64,000 nucleotides of DNA from Neomicrococcus aestuarii. Lineage in GTDB: Bacteria; Actinomycetota; Actinomycetes; Actinomycetales; Micrococcaceae. The position numbers and the translations under genes are program-made. Position 1 is the first letter of the stretch; every line of letters starts with the position of its first letter. The notes beneath the pieces were generated by a model that ran no database searches, was not told where the DNA came from, and worked only from the letters and a program-made list of their open reading frames with translations. Positions 9,821-18,561 of the stretch are shown here, piece after piece. The stretch lies in contig NZ_JACHDR010000001.1 of assembly GCF_014201135.1 (NCBI RefSeq), forward strand, positions 1,116,001-1,180,000, written 5' to 3'.

Positions 9821-10126
9821 CTACGCGCCAGAAAGATGCCGCTGCTGCAAACGCGTCTTATGCCGTGAGCTTCGCATGCGACGAAGCCTCTTGACCAACA
9901 TCGGATCGTAGGCAAGTGCCGCTTCCGTGTCGATTAACGCGTTCAGAGTTTGATAATAGTGGGTCGCGGAAAGATCGAACAGCTGACGAATTGCTTCTTC
10001 TTTGGCGCCAGCAAGCTTCCACCACTGCCGCTCAAACGTCAAGATGCGCTGTTCAAGTTCAGAAAGCGATGACGTTTGATCGAATTCAAAGGCGGCGTTG
10101 CCGGCCTGAGACGTTACCGAACTCAC
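9821..10126 (-). CDS. DUF3263 family protein
   Basis: A 101-residue protein. Residues about 20-95 are a DUF3263 domain, recognised by LSELEQRILTFERQWWKLAGAKEEAI, LSATHYYQTLNALID and DPMLVKRLRRMRSSR. The pattern looks like a helix-turn-helix with a basic C-terminal end, so DNA binding is plausible but unproven; the family has no established function. I use the GTG at 10124-10126 because GTGAGG lies about 10 nt upstream. It precedes the membrane stalk protein and is divergent from ung. Confidence 0.82.
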   Translation of the reverse strand: MSSVTSQAGNAAFEFDQTSSLSELEQRILTFERQWWKLAGAKEEAIRQLFDLSATHYYQTLNALIDTEAALAYDPMLVKRLRRMRSSRHKTRLQQRHLSGA

Positions 10127-10217
10127 GCTAAAATCCTCACTTCTTAGTCTAGTTTTCCAGTTTAGGCGCAAATTACACGCTTGTCATTCGCTGTATTTCC
10201 GGCGTTAGATGGGAGAC

Positions 10218-11006
10218 ATGACTGTGGGTACTTTTCTGGGCGGCTTCGATGTTTCCGCGGTTCACCCGCACTGGCTCCCGCTGTTGGAGCGCTTTGAGCC
10301 GCAACTCACGCAAATTGCAGCTCGGATTTCTGCCCGGGGTGTGACTTCCCAAGGTAGGACTTCTCAGGATCGAAATTCCCAATACGACGACGCAAGCCGG
10401 CTCCCAGCCTCGGCTCCCGCTTACTTGCCCGCACCGGAGCGGGTATTCGCGTCCCTAGCGATGGCACCTTCCGCGGTGCGCGCCGTCGTACTGGGTCAGG
10501 ATCCGTACCCGACCCCAGGCCACGCCATTGGGCTCGCGTTCGCTACCGAACGTCATGTCCGGCCGCTCCCCCGCAGCTTGAGCAATGTCTATAAGGAACT
10601 CCACGATGACATGGGCATTGCCCCTGCAGAGCACGGGGATCTCACCGTGTGGGTCGATCAAGGAGTGCTGCTGCTGAATCGCGTTCTCACGGTGGCTCCT
10701 GGGCAAGCGGGCGCTCATCAGAAGATGGGCTGGGAAGAGGTCACGAGTGCGATCGTGAGCGAAGTGGCGTCAATGGGGAATCCGCTTGTGGGGATTTTGT
10801 GGGGCAAACCCGCGCAGACTCTTGCGCCCCTGTTTGGCTCGACGCCTCTCATCCAGAGCGCCCACCCATCACCGCTGTCCGCGCGGCGCGGATTCTTTGG
10901 TTCGTGCCCGTTCAGCAGGACCAACCAGTACCTTGTGGAGCAGGGCGCTGAGCCGATTGATTGGCAGATTCCTGCCGGTGATGCGCAAGCGAGTCTTTTT
11001 TACTGA
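10218..11006 (+). CDS. ung: Uracil-DNA glycosylase
   Basis: A 262-residue family 1 uracil-DNA glycosylase that removes uracil from DNA at the start of base excision repair. Motifs are GQDPYP (residues 93-98, catalytic D95), GVLLLNRVLTV, and the HPSPLSARRGFFGS leucine-loop region. Residues about 41-66 (GVTSQ-GRTSQ-DRNSQ-YDDAS...) are an unusual insert between the N-terminal helices and the catalytic fold. It is encoded by a degenerate 15-bp tandem repeat. The start is uncertain: ATG 10218 or GTG 10224, both after GGGAG at 10211-10215. Confidence 0.95.
   Translation: MTVGTFLGGFDVSAVHPHWLPLLERFEPQLTQIAARISARGVTSQGRTSQDRNSQYDDASRLPASAPAYLPAPERVFASLAMAPSAVRAVVLGQDPYPTPGHAIGLAFATERHVRPLPRSLSNVYKELHDDMGIAPAEHGDLTVWVDQGVLLLNRVLTVAPGQAGAHQKMGWEEVTSAIVSEVASMGNPLVGILWGKPAQTLAPLFGSTPLIQSAHPSPLSARRGFFGSCPFSRTNQYLVEQGAEPIDWQIPAGDAQASLFY
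10338..10382 (+). repeat. Degenerate 15-bp tandem repeat inside ung
   Basis: Three in-frame 15-bp units encode GVTSQ, GRTSQ and DRNSQ at 10338, 10353 and 10368. They run directly into TACGACGACGCAAGC, a variant of the dispersed 13-mer. Confidence 0.8.
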
Positions 11007-11018
11007 GACGGAACGTGT

Positions 11019-12581
11019 CTAGCGGCGCCTAATGCGGCGACGCTCGTTACGGGACCAGCCGCGTGTGAAGGGCCTGGCGAGGGTATCGCCGAGAACCACT
11101 CCGGCGGCGATGGCCATGATGATCATCATCGCGTTGAACATGCCCGCGAGCCCGTTTACGAGTTCGGAGGGGCTCATGGCGATGACGTACATGGCGCGGA
11201 AGATCATCAGGCCGGGCAAGAGAAACACGATCGCCGGAACGGCGATCACCAGCTGCGGAGCGCTCATGCGCATCGCCACAAGTCGGGCCGCGAAACCAAT
11301 CACTACAGCGGCGATCGCTGGCGTCAGCCGTTCCCCGGTGCCGATCCAGTCGCTCACCGTGTAGGCGATGAAGCCCAACATCGCGATGGCCGCGGTGGGC
11401 AAGAGGAGTCGCACTGCGGATTGCTCCACGGCGCTAGTTGCGGCGCTGGCCCCGCCCACAATGAGGAGCATGAGCCACCACGGGTAGCTGATACTGACCA
11501 CTTCGGCGACATCGAGATTAGGGATTCCGCCAAGCGAACCGATCACCAAGGCGCTCACGATGCCGGCCACAATGGCCGCGTAGGTGATCATCGCCGAGAA
11601 CGCTCGTCCTGCTGCTGTCACGGGGAAACCGTTGATCGCGTCTTGAACCGAGGACACAATGCGCGCGCTCGGGAGTAACAGCATGATGCCGCCGGCCACC
11701 ACAATGGCCGGGGAAATCAAGGCGTCAAAGGCCCACAGCACCATAGCAATGCCAGTTGCTGCGAACGCACTGGCCGCGGTGGCGAAGAATTCGGGAACGC
11801 GCCACTTAGAGCCAAGCTTGCCGATCTCCATCACCAAGATAGAAGACACGAAAGCCACCAAAGATCCCACCAACGAACCACCAATGTAGAGCACAAAGAG
11901 GCCAGCAAAAATTGCGCCGGCCGCGCTGACGATCCATTTGGGGAACGGTTTAGGTCGCCGCGTGATGTCACGCAGGCGCTCCACGGCCTCGGCCTGGCTC
12001 ACACCGGCTTGGACAATATCTGTCACCAACTGGTGCACCAGGGCCAGGCCAGCGTAGTTGTTGGTCCATGAGCGCACTACTCGGAGCAAACTCAGAGAAG
12101 CGCCGTTCGGTGGCGCGTAGTTGACGTGAATGGATTGGTAGGTGATGTCCACGTCCACGTTGCGCAGACCGAAGGACGCCATGACAGCGATCATGCTGGT
12201 CTCAACTTCAAGGGCGCCGGCGCCGAAGCGAAACATCTGCTCGCCAAGATCCAACACAAATTCGATGGTGTTGACGGCCAAGACGTCTTGCGGAAGGGTC
12301 CGCACTTGAGGATTGGCGTACGGGCTGCCCACAAGACGATCAACGATGGAAAAAGCCTGCGTGGGTTCTTGATCGGCGGACCACATGCGCTTCCACGCCG
12401 TGCGCGCGCTGGCACTTGCTCGAGCGGCACTAACTTCAGGGTCCCGCTTAACGGGAGCTGCGGCGTCGTAATCCTTGCGGGAGGTTGAACCTAACTTGCG
12501 GCGCGCTTCTGCACGGGCCAAAGCCGCTTCCTGCAAGGCGCGCAATTCCGCATCCTCGCCGCCGTCCCGGACGCTACTCAA
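11019..12581 (-). CDS. ThrE-family threonine/serine exporter
   Basis: A 520-residue membrane protein. About 90 soluble residues are followed by the DUF1212-type half (conserved EVETSMIAVMASFGL near residue 125, cytoplasmic, followed by membrane helices) and the smaller second half (ThrE_2-like, about 370-500). About ten helices are visible in total. Corynebacterium ThrE exports L-threonine and L-serine by the proton motive force; this substrate is inferred from the family. Start is TTG at 12579-12581 with GGAG 5 nt upstream. It converges with ung, 12 bp between stops. DYDAAAP at residues 37-43 contains a variant of the dispersed motif. Confidence 0.88.
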   Translation of the reverse strand: MSSVRDGGEDAELRALQEAALARAEARRKLGSTSRKDYDAAAPVKRDPEVSAARASASARTAWKRMWSADQEPTQAFSIVDRLVGSPYANPQVRTLPQDVLAVNTIEFVLDLGEQMFRFGAGALEVETSMIAVMASFGLRNVDVDITYQSIHVNYAPPNGASLSLLRVVRSWTNNYAGLALVHQLVTDIVQAGVSQAEAVERLRDITRRPKPFPKWIVSAAGAIFAGLFVLYIGGSLVGSLVAFVSSILVMEIGKLGSKWRVPEFFATAASAFAATGIAMVLWAFDALISPAIVVAGGIMLLLPSARIVSSVQDAINGFPVTAAGRAFSAMITYAAIVAGIVSALVIGSLGGIPNLDVAEVVSISYPWWLMLLIVGGASAATSAVEQSAVRLLLPTAAIAMLGFIAYTVSDWIGTGERLTPAIAAVVIGFAARLVAMRMSAPQLVIAVPAIVFLLPGLMIFRAMYVIAMSPSELVNGLAGMFNAMMIIMAIAAGVVLGDTLARPFTRGWSRNERRRIRRR

Positions 12582-12773
12582 CGCCGCTCCCTTGCTCGTG
12601 TTTAGCCGCTCAATCTCTCGCGGATAACGCTACTACGTAAGGCGCGTCAGCGGCCCCTTGAGGTGGTAGAAAACACGACGGAAAACATGCCGATGAAATG
12701 GGAATACTCTGCGCACACCCTGCGTTGGTACATTCAGATGCATACAAATTTGAACGAAAAGGGAATACCCACC

Positions 12774-13811
12774 ATGGCACAGCTTGAAATTGGCGCCGAG
12801 ACCTTCGGTGACATCGCGCTCGACGACAGCGGACAGCTCGAATCTCACGCGGACGCGCTTCGCAACGTTGTGAACGAAGGCATCCTCGCCGATCAGGTAG
12901 GACTGGACTTCTTCGGCGTTGGCGAACACCACCGCGATGATATGGCTGTCTCAGCTCCGGAAATCGTCTTGGCCGCCATCGCCAGCCGCACCGAGAACAT
13001 CCACTTGGGCACCGCCGTGACCGTGTTGAGCTCGGATGATCCCGTGCGCCTCTACCAGCGCTTCGCAACCCTGGACGCCATTTCCAACGGACGCGCAGAA
13101 ATCATCGCCGGCCGCGGATCCTTCATCGAGTCCTTCCCGCTCTTTGGCTACAACCTGCAAAACTACGAACAACTCTTTGAAGAGAAGCTCGATTTGCTGG
13201 CCAAGCTTGTCACCGGTGAACCCGTTACGTGGTCCGGCGAGACCCGCACCCCGCTGCGCGACCAGACCGTGTACCCGCTGCTTGAGAATGCCCCCATCAA
13301 GACTTGGGTGGGTGTTGGAGGAAGCCCGCAGTCCGTAGTGCGCGCCGCTCGCCACAACCTGCCGCTCACCCTCGCAATCATCGGCGGAAACCCGCTCTCC
13401 TTCGAAGGACTGACGCGCCTCTACCGCCGCTCCTTGCAGGAATTCGGCCACGCCGAGCAGCCCATCTCCGCACACTTGCACGGCCTCGTGACGGAGACGG
13501 ATGAAGAGGTCTTTGACCTGATGTGGCCTCACTACCAGTTCTACCGCTCACGCATTGGTCAAGAGCGCGGCTGGCCAGAGGCATCACAAATGGAGTTGCG
13601 TGCCGCCCTCGCCGAAAACGGTCACATGCTGGCCGGCTCACCAGAAACGGTGGCCCGCAAGATGGTCCGCGTGGTCAAGGGTCTTGGCCTGTCCCGCATT
13701 GACATCAAGTACAGCCAAGGAACGCTCCCCCACTCCTACCTCATGAAGAGCCTGGAGCTGTTGGGCACCAAGGTGAAGCCAATGGTGCTTGACATGTTGA
13801 GCGAAGACTAA
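12774..13811 (+). CDS. LLM-class flavin-dependent oxidoreductase
   Basis: A 345-residue luciferase-like monooxygenase fold. It has FFGVGEHHRDDMAVSAPEIVLAAIASRTENIHLGTAV near the N-terminus, then RAEIIAGRGSFIESFPLFGY and VGVGGSPQSVVRAARH. These are typical of the flavin-binding TIM barrel. The substrate is not predictable. ATG 12774 is chosen because AAAGGGA lies about 9 nt upstream and MAQLEIGAETFG begins the domain; the upstream open frame reads unlike coding sequence. It is transcribed away from the ThrE gene with a 190-bp shared upstream region. Confidence 0.88.
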   Translation: MAQLEIGAETFGDIALDDSGQLESHADALRNVVNEGILADQVGLDFFGVGEHHRDDMAVSAPEIVLAAIASRTENIHLGTAVTVLSSDDPVRLYQRFATLDAISNGRAEIIAGRGSFIESFPLFGYNLQNYEQLFEEKLDLLAKLVTGEPVTWSGETRTPLRDQTVYPLLENAPIKTWVGVGGSPQSVVRAARHNLPLTLAIIGGNPLSFEGLTRLYRRSLQEFGHAEQPISAHLHGLVTETDEEVFDLMWPHYQFYRSRIGQERGWPEASQMELRAALAENGHMLAGSPETVARKMVRVVKGLGLSRIDIKYSQGTLPHSYLMKSLELLGTKVKPMVLDMLSED

Positions 13812-13814
13812 AAG

Positions 13815-14258
13815 CTAATAGCAGCTGCACGTCCCATTGGCCGCGCGCTGAGTGAAACACACGGAGCACACTTCGTGGATTCGCTCAGCCGCGGCCATTG
13901 TTTCGTGGCCGCGCAAACGGTTCTCCGGGTGCACCACATACCAGCGTTTGAACTTGGTGCCGTACTCGTGAATTTCGGCGGTGGGATGCACGTTGGTGAT
14001 TTCTTGCGCCGACGCAAAGCCTTCGGTCCATCCTGAATGAATGTGAATATCCGGGCCAGGTTCGCGGCGTTTGACGTGAATGTAAGCGGAGCGTTCGCTG
14101 ATCTCTTGAACGTCGATCGTTGCGATTAATTGAATGAGAAACGAATGGTTGTCCGATGGAATTCGTTTTTCCTCGAGCGCTACCTCAAGGTTTCGGAAAA
14201 TGCGGTGTTTTGGCTTGTCAGAAATAGTTGGCGAATTATCCGTTGCGGGCTGAATCAT
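13815..14258 (-). CDS. Small protein with C-terminal Cys cluster, unrecognised
   Basis: A 147-residue protein that I do not recognise. The central part (about 45-125) is mixed alpha/beta with HIHSGWTEGFASAQEITNVHPTAEIHEYGTKFKRWYVVHPENRLRGHE. The end, CSVCFTQRAANGTCSCY, has four cysteines in a CxxC...CxC arrangement and could bind a metal such as zinc. It converges with the oxidoreductase gene (stops 3 bp apart) and lies just past tRNA-Val. Start is ATG 14256-14258. The gene is accepted because the frame is long, codon use resembles its neighbours and nothing competes. Confidence 0.65.
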   Translation of the reverse strand: MIQPATDNSPTISDKPKHRIFRNLEVALEEKRIPSDNHSFLIQLIATIDVQEISERSAYIHVKRREPGPDIHIHSGWTEGFASAQEITNVHPTAEIHEYGTKFKRWYVVHPENRLRGHETMAAAERIHEVCSVCFTQRAANGTCSCY

Positions 14259-14376
14259 GACGTGGGCCTTTCACGCGTACCGCTGATGAAGGTCGAGTCT
14301 GCACCTACATTGATCGTAGCCCTGAAACAACAATGGCGCCCTCTCGGACGCCAAGTTGTTCATTATTGATACTGGG

Positions 14377-14450
14377 TGGTTCTTACTGGACTCGAACCAG
14401 CGACCTCTCACGTGTGAAGCGAGCGCTCTAACCAACTGAGCTAAAGAACC
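14377..14450 (-). tRNA. tRNA-Val (CAC)
   Basis: A complete cloverleaf on the minus strand. The acceptor GGTTCTT pairs with AAGAACC, the D-loop is AGTTGGTTA, and the anticodon stem CTCGC/GTGAG encloses loop TTCACAC (anticodon CAC). The T-arm is CTGGTTCGAGTCCAG. The 3' CCA is not encoded. Confidence 0.97.
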
Positions 14451-14568
14451 GAGGTGTCAAAATTCGGATTCCCGAAATCGGCACCAGAATAGGTTACGCA
14501 AAATGCGGGCAGGCTCCAAATTGGGAGCTGCGTCGTAAACCCACTCCGCGATCGCTCGCGGACCTGAA

Positions 14569-15228
14569 TTAGCCCGCGAGGACGCTCTCTTCAGCCACAA
14601 TCGCAACCAAGGAATCCAACGACTGGCGGCCACTAAAAATCCGCGTTCCGGGCTCCAGAATGACGCCAGCTGACAGCGGTCCGATATCCGCGGCGTCGTA
14701 CCCCATGACCTCGAGTATCTGCATTACGGCAGCCTTCCCAGCGGCGTCATCCCCAGCCACCGCGAGCGCACGGCGATCCGGATCCCCCGCAGGGCGCCCA
14801 TCCGAGGCGAACTCGTGGTACCCAATGTGGTTGAAGGCCTTCACCACGCGGGATTCGCTGAAATGGCTCTGCACCACTTCCGAGGACGTGCGTGGGTCGT
14901 TCTCAAACTTGTCTACGGTTCCATCCGTGGGCGCCCAGTAGTTCATGGCATCCACCACGATCTTCCCGGCGAGCGAGGCTGGATCCACGTCCTCGTATTT
15001 GTGCAGTGGGACGGCAAGAATGACCACGTCCTGGGCACTCGCTTCGGCGGCCGTCACGGCTTTCGCGCCTGGCGCCATGAATTCGAGGATGAGCGAAATT
15101 TCGCGAGGATCCTTCGCGGTAGCTACTTTGACGTCGATTCCAGATTCGGCGGCACGTTTAGCGATCGCCGAACCTACGCGGCCGGCGCCAAGAATTCCTA
15201 ACGTTGCCAGCGGTTGCTGATCCTCCAC
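14569..15228 (-). CDS. NADPH-dependent F420 reductase-like oxidoreductase
   Basis: A protein of about 219 residues with an N-terminal Rossmann fold (LGILGAGRVGSAIAKRAAESG; GxGxxG intact) and the F420_oxidored pattern (VVILAVPLHKYEDVD, VVDAMNYWAP). The second half, VVKAFNHIGYHEF onward, matches short F420:NADP reductase-like and NADP-binding proteins. True F420 use is not proven. The SD GGAGG spans 15235-15239: it gives ideal spacing to the GTG at 15228, while the ATG at 15234 directly abuts it, so GTG is preferred. It stands alone between tRNA-Val and the NYN gene. Confidence 0.8.
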   Translation of the reverse strand: MEDQQPLATLGILGAGRVGSAIAKRAAESGIDVKVATAKDPREISLILEFMAPGAKAVTAAEASAQDVVILAVPLHKYEDVDPASLAGKIVVDAMNYWAPTDGTVDKFENDPRTSSEVVQSHFSESRVVKAFNHIGYHEFASDGRPAGDPDRRALAVAGDDAAGKAAVMQILEVMGYDAADIGPLSAGVILEPGTRIFSGRQSLDSLVAIVAEESVLAG

Positions 15229-15306
15229 CGTCATCCTCCATGAGATTGCTGTTGCTTTACTACTTGATCCAACAACGTATGCATGTGAATGATTCCCGGG
15301 GTTCGC

Positions 15307-16395
15307 TTAGACTCGCTTTCCGGAGATCAGTTCCTCGAGTTCCGCCCAAAACGCGCGCCGCAACTCGTGGCGAATAGAACGGTAGTCCGTCTTGTATTCA
15401 CCGATGATTTGCGCGCAGTCCTTGAGGAGAACGCGGTCAATATCCGCTGGCAAGAGTGGCCGATCCACCAGCAAGTCGCTGAGTTCTTGCTGCGTCACGG
15501 TCCCGTACCAGTGCGTGGCCACCCGGGCGCCTACCTCTGTGGCGACGCTGAGCGGCGCGTCCTCTTCCGAGCCCAGTACCAGCCCCGAGCTGTGATGAGT
15601 AGAGCTATAGACGAGCGTCGATTCTGAGACCGCAAACTGTGGCGGCGTGTACTCGAGCGGCTTCTTGGGCCGCGCGGGTTTGATATTGAGCGGGGTGGGT
15701 CGCGCTGGTTGCGGCGCGCAGGCAAGAGCATCCGCGGAGGACGACGACGCAGCTGGGGTCCCCGAGGCCGGGCCAACAGGCGAGGCTTGGGTTGGATCAC
15801 CAGGTAGCGGTTCCACGGAACCCGGGGATTCCAGAACCTGGCGGAGGAAGCTTGTTTCGATCAGCGAATTGGGAATGTTGATGATGCTATCCACGCGCAG
15901 TGCAAGGTTTTCTGCCACCGAGCGGACGCCGAGCCTACTGCTGGCGTCTTCTAGACACACCAGAACAACTTTCATGCCCAAGTCTTGGGCTTCCTCAACG
16001 GCCTCGGCCAGATCATCGTCGCCGGAGAGCAAGTAGCCCACGGAGGCGGCGCGGTTTCTGGCGATTCCCACGAGGTCTAGCCCGAGTTTGAGATCCACAC
16101 CTTTTTGGTTGCCCTCATAGGACATCCGGCCCAGACGGACCTTGACGCCGGGAAGCAGCCCGATTTTCTTGTGTTCGGGGGTGAAGAGGGCGTCCTTGGC
16201 GGCGTCGTACCAATAGAGGCGCAAGAGGTCCAGGCCGCTGTGCTTTTCTGTGGTTTCGAGAATGCCCTTGATGAGCCGTTCGTGATCGATGCGGGTGGCC
16301 TTGCGCAGGCTGGTGCCTGCAACGTGCATGCCACCGGCGGCATGCAAAAATCCTGCGTCAATAAAGATTGCGCGTTGTGAATACACCGCAACCAC
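15307..16395 (-). CDS. NYN-domain protein (LabA/DUF88-like putative RNase)
   Basis: A 362-residue protein. Residues 5-175 form an NYN (PIN-like) domain: RAIFIDAGFL with the first Asp (D13), KGVDLKLGLDLVGIA, YLLSGDDDLAEAVEEA with the acidic cluster, and KVVLVCLED. The acidic residues needed for metal-dependent nuclease action are present. A Pro/Ser/Ala-rich linker (about 195-250) and a helical C-terminal domain (about 290-360) follow. It is likely a cytosolic RNase or RNA-binding protein with unknown targets. An exact copy of the dispersed 13-mer lies antisense in the linker region at 15741-15753. Confidence 0.82.
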   Translation of the reverse strand: MVAVYSQRAIFIDAGFLHAAGGMHVAGTSLRKATRIDHERLIKGILETTEKHSGLDLLRLYWYDAAKDALFTPEHKKIGLLPGVKVRLGRMSYEGNQKGVDLKLGLDLVGIARNRAASVGYLLSGDDDLAEAVEEAQDLGMKVVLVCLEDASSRLGVRSVAENLALRVDSIINIPNSLIETSFLRQVLESPGSVEPLPGDPTQASPVGPASGTPAASSSSADALACAPQPARPTPLNIKPARPKKPLEYTPPQFAVSESTLVYSSTHHSSGLVLGSEEDAPLSVATEVGARVATHWYGTVTQQELSDLLVDRPLLPADIDRVLLKDCAQIIGEYKTDYRSIRHELRRAFWAELEELISGKRV

Positions 16396-16628
16396 CCCCG
16401 CTATCTCTCACGTGTTGGCCTCCCAGCACGAAGCTGACAAGGTTTCCACTTTGCCCCGGTGAAACCGATTCCATGTGTCAGCAATTGGTCCTCGATACTC
16501 GTTCGAGGCTCCGGGGACCCTACTTTCGATAGTAGTGTCCCCGGAACACAAGTTGAACCGCCCCTCCGCGGAGCCGAGTGCGGTTAACCCCTGATGTTGC
16601 GCACCAGCTTCTTGTTGGCGAACTCGAG

Positions 16629-17075
16629 CTAAGAGACTCGCTCCCAAGAAGCGATCTCTCCAGGAACTTTGACGAACAGTGGGTGGGGCTGCGGCAATTC
16701 AAGATGCCGCAGCTCCACCCATTTTTCTGGCGTGCGTTTTTCAAGTTTCGCTAACAAGTGCTGCCATTCGTACGCCATTTGGCCACTCGTAACGGGGATC
16801 TTCGCCACCGTTTCCGCGCCGGGTTCGGCGGGACGATCAATGCGGCTGCGGTCAAAGTTGTAGCCCCGCGACGTTGCTTCATCTGCGAGCGCGGTCAAGA
16901 ACGTACCAATCGCTGCGGCAGGATTCTGGTGTTCTCGGAAGCGCTCGAGTTGCGGGTGCGAACGGTACCCACGGGTGCGCTCCGCCAGCACGGCCTGAGC
17001 CAAGAGCGCCTCACGCCAACCGCCCGTGAGCGCTTGGCGATCGAGGTAGCTAGGGTGCAGGCTCCAGAGACGCAT
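16629..17075 (-). CDS. Pyrimidine dimer DNA glycosylase-family protein
   Basis: A 148-residue protein beginning MRLWSLHPSYLDRQALTGGWREALLAQAVL. It has GYRSHPQLERFREHQNPAAAIGTFL and a TSQG-like MAYEWQHLLAKLEKRTPEKW. This matches the family annotated as pyrimidine dimer DNA glycosylase (related to T4 endonuclease V by profile). Whether this branch repairs UV damage is not established. ATG at 17075 is chosen at the conserved MRLW start. The 230-bp stretch upstream of the NYN start and downstream of this gene contains only short unconvincing frames. Confidence 0.75.
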   Translation of the reverse strand: MRLWSLHPSYLDRQALTGGWREALLAQAVLAERTRGYRSHPQLERFREHQNPAAAIGTFLTALADEATSRGYNFDRSRIDRPAEPGAETVAKIPVTSGQMAYEWQHLLAKLEKRTPEKWVELRHLELPQPHPLFVKVPGEIASWERVS

Positions 17076-17154
17076 GAAGCCATTGTTCCTCAAACATCAA
17101 TAATGCCTGGTGCTCGCTCGTGGTCCAGAAGAGTGCAAGCTTGCGATAGTAAAC

Positions 17155-17195
17155 AAAAAAGCGGTGCGCCCAGCCTTTGGGAGGCCAAGCGCACC
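17155..17195 (-). terminator. Terminator of the hydroxyacyl-CoA dehydrogenase gene
   Basis: GGTGCGC (17163-17169) pairs with GCGCACC (17189-17195). On the minus strand the hairpin is followed by GCTTTTTTG. It sits 7 bp past the gene's stop. Confidence 0.82.
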
Positions 17196-17201
17196 ATGCG
17201 A

Positions 17202-18050
17202 CTACTCGTAGTCGTAGAAGCCCTTGCCGGTTGCCCGGCCCAAACGTCCCTTATCGATGTAGTCACGCTTAAGGATCGCCGCGAATTCGCGCATTTCGGG
17301 GTCCTGGCTGTTGGCGTTGAGGTTGTACGGGGTGAGCATCCCGACGATGTCGTAAATTTCAAAAGGCCCGTACGGCGAGCCAGTGGCCTGACGCCACGTT
17401 TCGTCGATGACCTTGAAATCGGCCACATCTCGCGCGTAGAGCTTGGATGCTGCCGTCAACAGTGGAACCAACAGTGAGTTCACGATGTAGCCTGGCTGCT
17501 CTTTCTTCAGGCGAATGGCTACCATGCCAATTTCCTCGGCGAACTGTGCCACGGCGTCAGCGTACTGCGGATCCGTACCAGCGTGCCCCATGACTTCGCC
17601 GGTGTTCTGGCGCCAGACTTCGTTGGCGAAGTGAAGGGCCAAGAACTTCTCGGGACGGCCCGAAGCGTCTGCGATGTCGCTTGGCAGCAGGGTGGACGAG
17701 TTCGTGGCAAAAATGGTCTTTTCCGGCGCAACAGCGCCGGCCTTGGCCCACGTCTCACGCTTGATCTCTAGAACTTCTGGAACGGCTTCAATCACGAGAT
17801 CGGCGTCAGAGAGCGCGTGTGCAAGATCACTGGAGGTGCGAATGCGTGCTACTGCAGCATCGAGCTTCTCTGGGGTAGCGTCCGGAAGGTCACGCAAGTA
17901 CAACGGCTTGAGGTACTCCCAGCGAGCCTCTAGCTTGGTGAGAATCTCGTCAGTGAGATCGTAGGCAACAACGTCTTTACCGTTGTATGCGGCCTGAAAA
18001 GCGATTTGTGATCCGAGCACACCCGTGCCGAGGACCGTGAGGTTTTGCAT
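17202..18050 (-). CDS. 3-hydroxyacyl-CoA dehydrogenase
   Basis: A 282-residue NAD-dependent short form (no hydratase fusion). The Rossmann motif is LTVLGTGVLGSQIAFQAAYNG (residues 4-24). Catalytic residues fit the family: Ser in TNSSTLLPS, His in LALHFANEV, Asn in PGYIVNSLL. The C-terminal domain ends GRLGRATGKGFYDYE. It oxidises 3-hydroxyacyl-CoA (for example hydroxybutyryl-CoA) in fatty acid or butanoate metabolism. ATG 18050 follows AGGAGA at good spacing. It is monocistronic, with a terminator at 17155-17195. Confidence 0.92.
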   Translation of the reverse strand: MQNLTVLGTGVLGSQIAFQAAYNGKDVVAYDLTDEILTKLEARWEYLKPLYLRDLPDATPEKLDAAVARIRTSSDLAHALSDADLVIEAVPEVLEIKRETWAKAGAVAPEKTIFATNSSTLLPSDIADASGRPEKFLALHFANEVWRQNTGEVMGHAGTDPQYADAVAQFAEEIGMVAIRLKKEQPGYIVNSLLVPLLTAASKLYARDVADFKVIDETWRQATGSPYGPFEIYDIVGMLTPYNLNANSQDPEMREFAAILKRDYIDKGRLGRATGKGFYDYE

Positions 18051-18561
18051 GACTTCTCCTGTTGTGAAATGAGAGCTACGGGCGAAGCCCGCGCCTCTAA
18101 TGCTCTGCGTGTCACCGCATAGTCGCGGTGGTCAATGGGATGGAGTTGGGTGGTTTCGAGCTATCTATATTGATAGAGAAAATGCTGTGCAAAAATTATA
18201 CTATAATGCTTCAAATACCACCCGCCATAAAACCGAAATCTCTTAAGTCAATGAGTGATTCAAGGGCTCGCATGAGCTTTATATTCCCGCTCAGGAATTG
18301 CCCAACATCTAGACCGCAACGCTGCGATCATGACGGTAGGAGTGTTGATATTTTCGGCGGACATGACTGCACTGTCACTCCACGGTTATAACGGTGCCGG
18401 CAGTGGATATCGGTTCGCACTTTGCACTTGTTTTTTCGAATTCCGGGAGCACCATAGCTCGATGAGGTTTCAACGGTGTGGCGCACTCTAACCGCGCATT
18501 GCAACAAGATTTCGGAGATCCGCATCCTTCTAGATCGCTACAGGGTCCTTGACCCGTTCAC
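18051..18561. other. Gene-free, locally AT-rich region
   Basis: No convincing gene lies in this 511-bp gap. Positions about 18155-18260 are markedly AT-rich compared with the flanks. They contain a CTATC-N6-GATAG inverted repeat (18162-18177) and the TATA-like run TTATACTATAAT (18198-18209). The stretch could be an insertion scar, a promoter region or a decayed gene. Confidence 0.5.

Noticed and set aside
16408-16647. A 79-codon minus-strand frame between the NYN and glycosylase-like genes
   Set aside because: The composition and peptide look non-coding, with no start signal; left unannotated.
18128-18391. An 87-codon plus-strand frame in the AT-rich gap
   Set aside because: It has no ribosome binding site, an atypical composition that changes half-way, and no recognisable domain.
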